Assembly (NCBI RefSeq): GCF_040545805.1
Contig: NZ_JBEPMO010000031.1
Span: 1-13,803, forward strand
DNA: 13,803 bases
Source: Moheibacter stercoris
GTDB lineage: Bacteria; Bacteroidota; Bacteroidia; Flavobacteriales; Weeksellaceae
Direction: 5' to 3'
Both the position numbers and the translations under genes were made by a program. Below the pieces are notes generated by a model, which made no database searches, was not told the origin of the DNA, and saw only the letters and a list, made by a program, of their open reading frames with translations. This document shows, one piece after another, positions 13,762-13,803 of the stretch (positions within the stretch are counted from its first letter, which is position 1; the number at the start of each line of letters is the position of its first letter).

Positions 13762-13803
13762 GCGAGGAAGTAGGAAGTAGGAAATGTGATGGTGTTTATG
13801 TCA

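Overview
The window is AT-rich DNA from a member of the Bacteroidota, most likely order Flavobacteriales. The evidence is the promoter style (TTG/TTTG at -33 with TAnnTTTG at -7, best upstream of sucD), the absence of Shine-Dalgarno sequences, outer-membrane proteins typical of the phylum (a PorV/PorQ-family barrel, a PF13568-type barrel) and lipoboxes ending in VSC. The genus cannot be fixed by eye. Most of the window is ordinary chromosomal backbone; the two edges look accessory.

Layout. (1) 1-91 is the end of an IS3-family insertion sequence entering from the left: a 25-bp terminal repeat plus the first 17 codons of OrfA on the minus strand. It stops 9 bp short of a strong hairpin terminator (101-132). 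(2) 369-2773, minus strand, is a tight three-gene operon with ATGA and TAA|ATG junctions: a membrane-anchored protein with a cytoplasmic helical domain, a small secreted protein, and a bile acid:Na+ symporter-like transporter. (3) 2927-5117, plus strand, carries an exported SIMPL-domain protein and a DUF2891 lipoprotein separated by a terminator. (4) 5107-5637, minus strand, is a secreted protein made of two TonB-plug-like repeats, converging on the DUF2891 gene with an 11-nt overlap. (5) 5728-7955, plus strand, has sucD (TCA cycle, without sucC next to it), an outer-membrane barrel and a DUF4136 lipoprotein, each apparently a separate unit; sucD and the barrel gene have clear promoters and terminators. 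(6) 8131-12356 is a long minus-strand run. In transcription order it reads pssA, an overlapping DEDDh exonuclease, an OsmC-family hydroperoxide reductase, a Crp/Fnr-family regulator, an SMR efflux protein and mnmA. (7) 12536-13627, plus strand, is a PorV/PorQ-family outer-membrane protein with a TTG start. (8) 13628-13803 is non-coding and holds a structured element that resembles an intergenic repeat I associate with Bacteroidota genomes.

How the parts relate. sucD, pssA and mnmA are housekeeping genes (TCA cycle, phosphatidylethanolamine synthesis, tRNA wobble-base thiolation). OsmC, Crp/Fnr and SMR form a plausible stress and efflux module: a perfect Crp/Fnr-style palindrome (TTAAC-N4-GTTAA) sits between the regulator's stop codon and the SMR start codon. 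I found no tRNA, rRNA, CRISPR array or phage gene. No wholly new system is demonstrable. The least described pieces are the 369-2773 operon, the duplicated plug-like protein and the structured repeat at the right edge.
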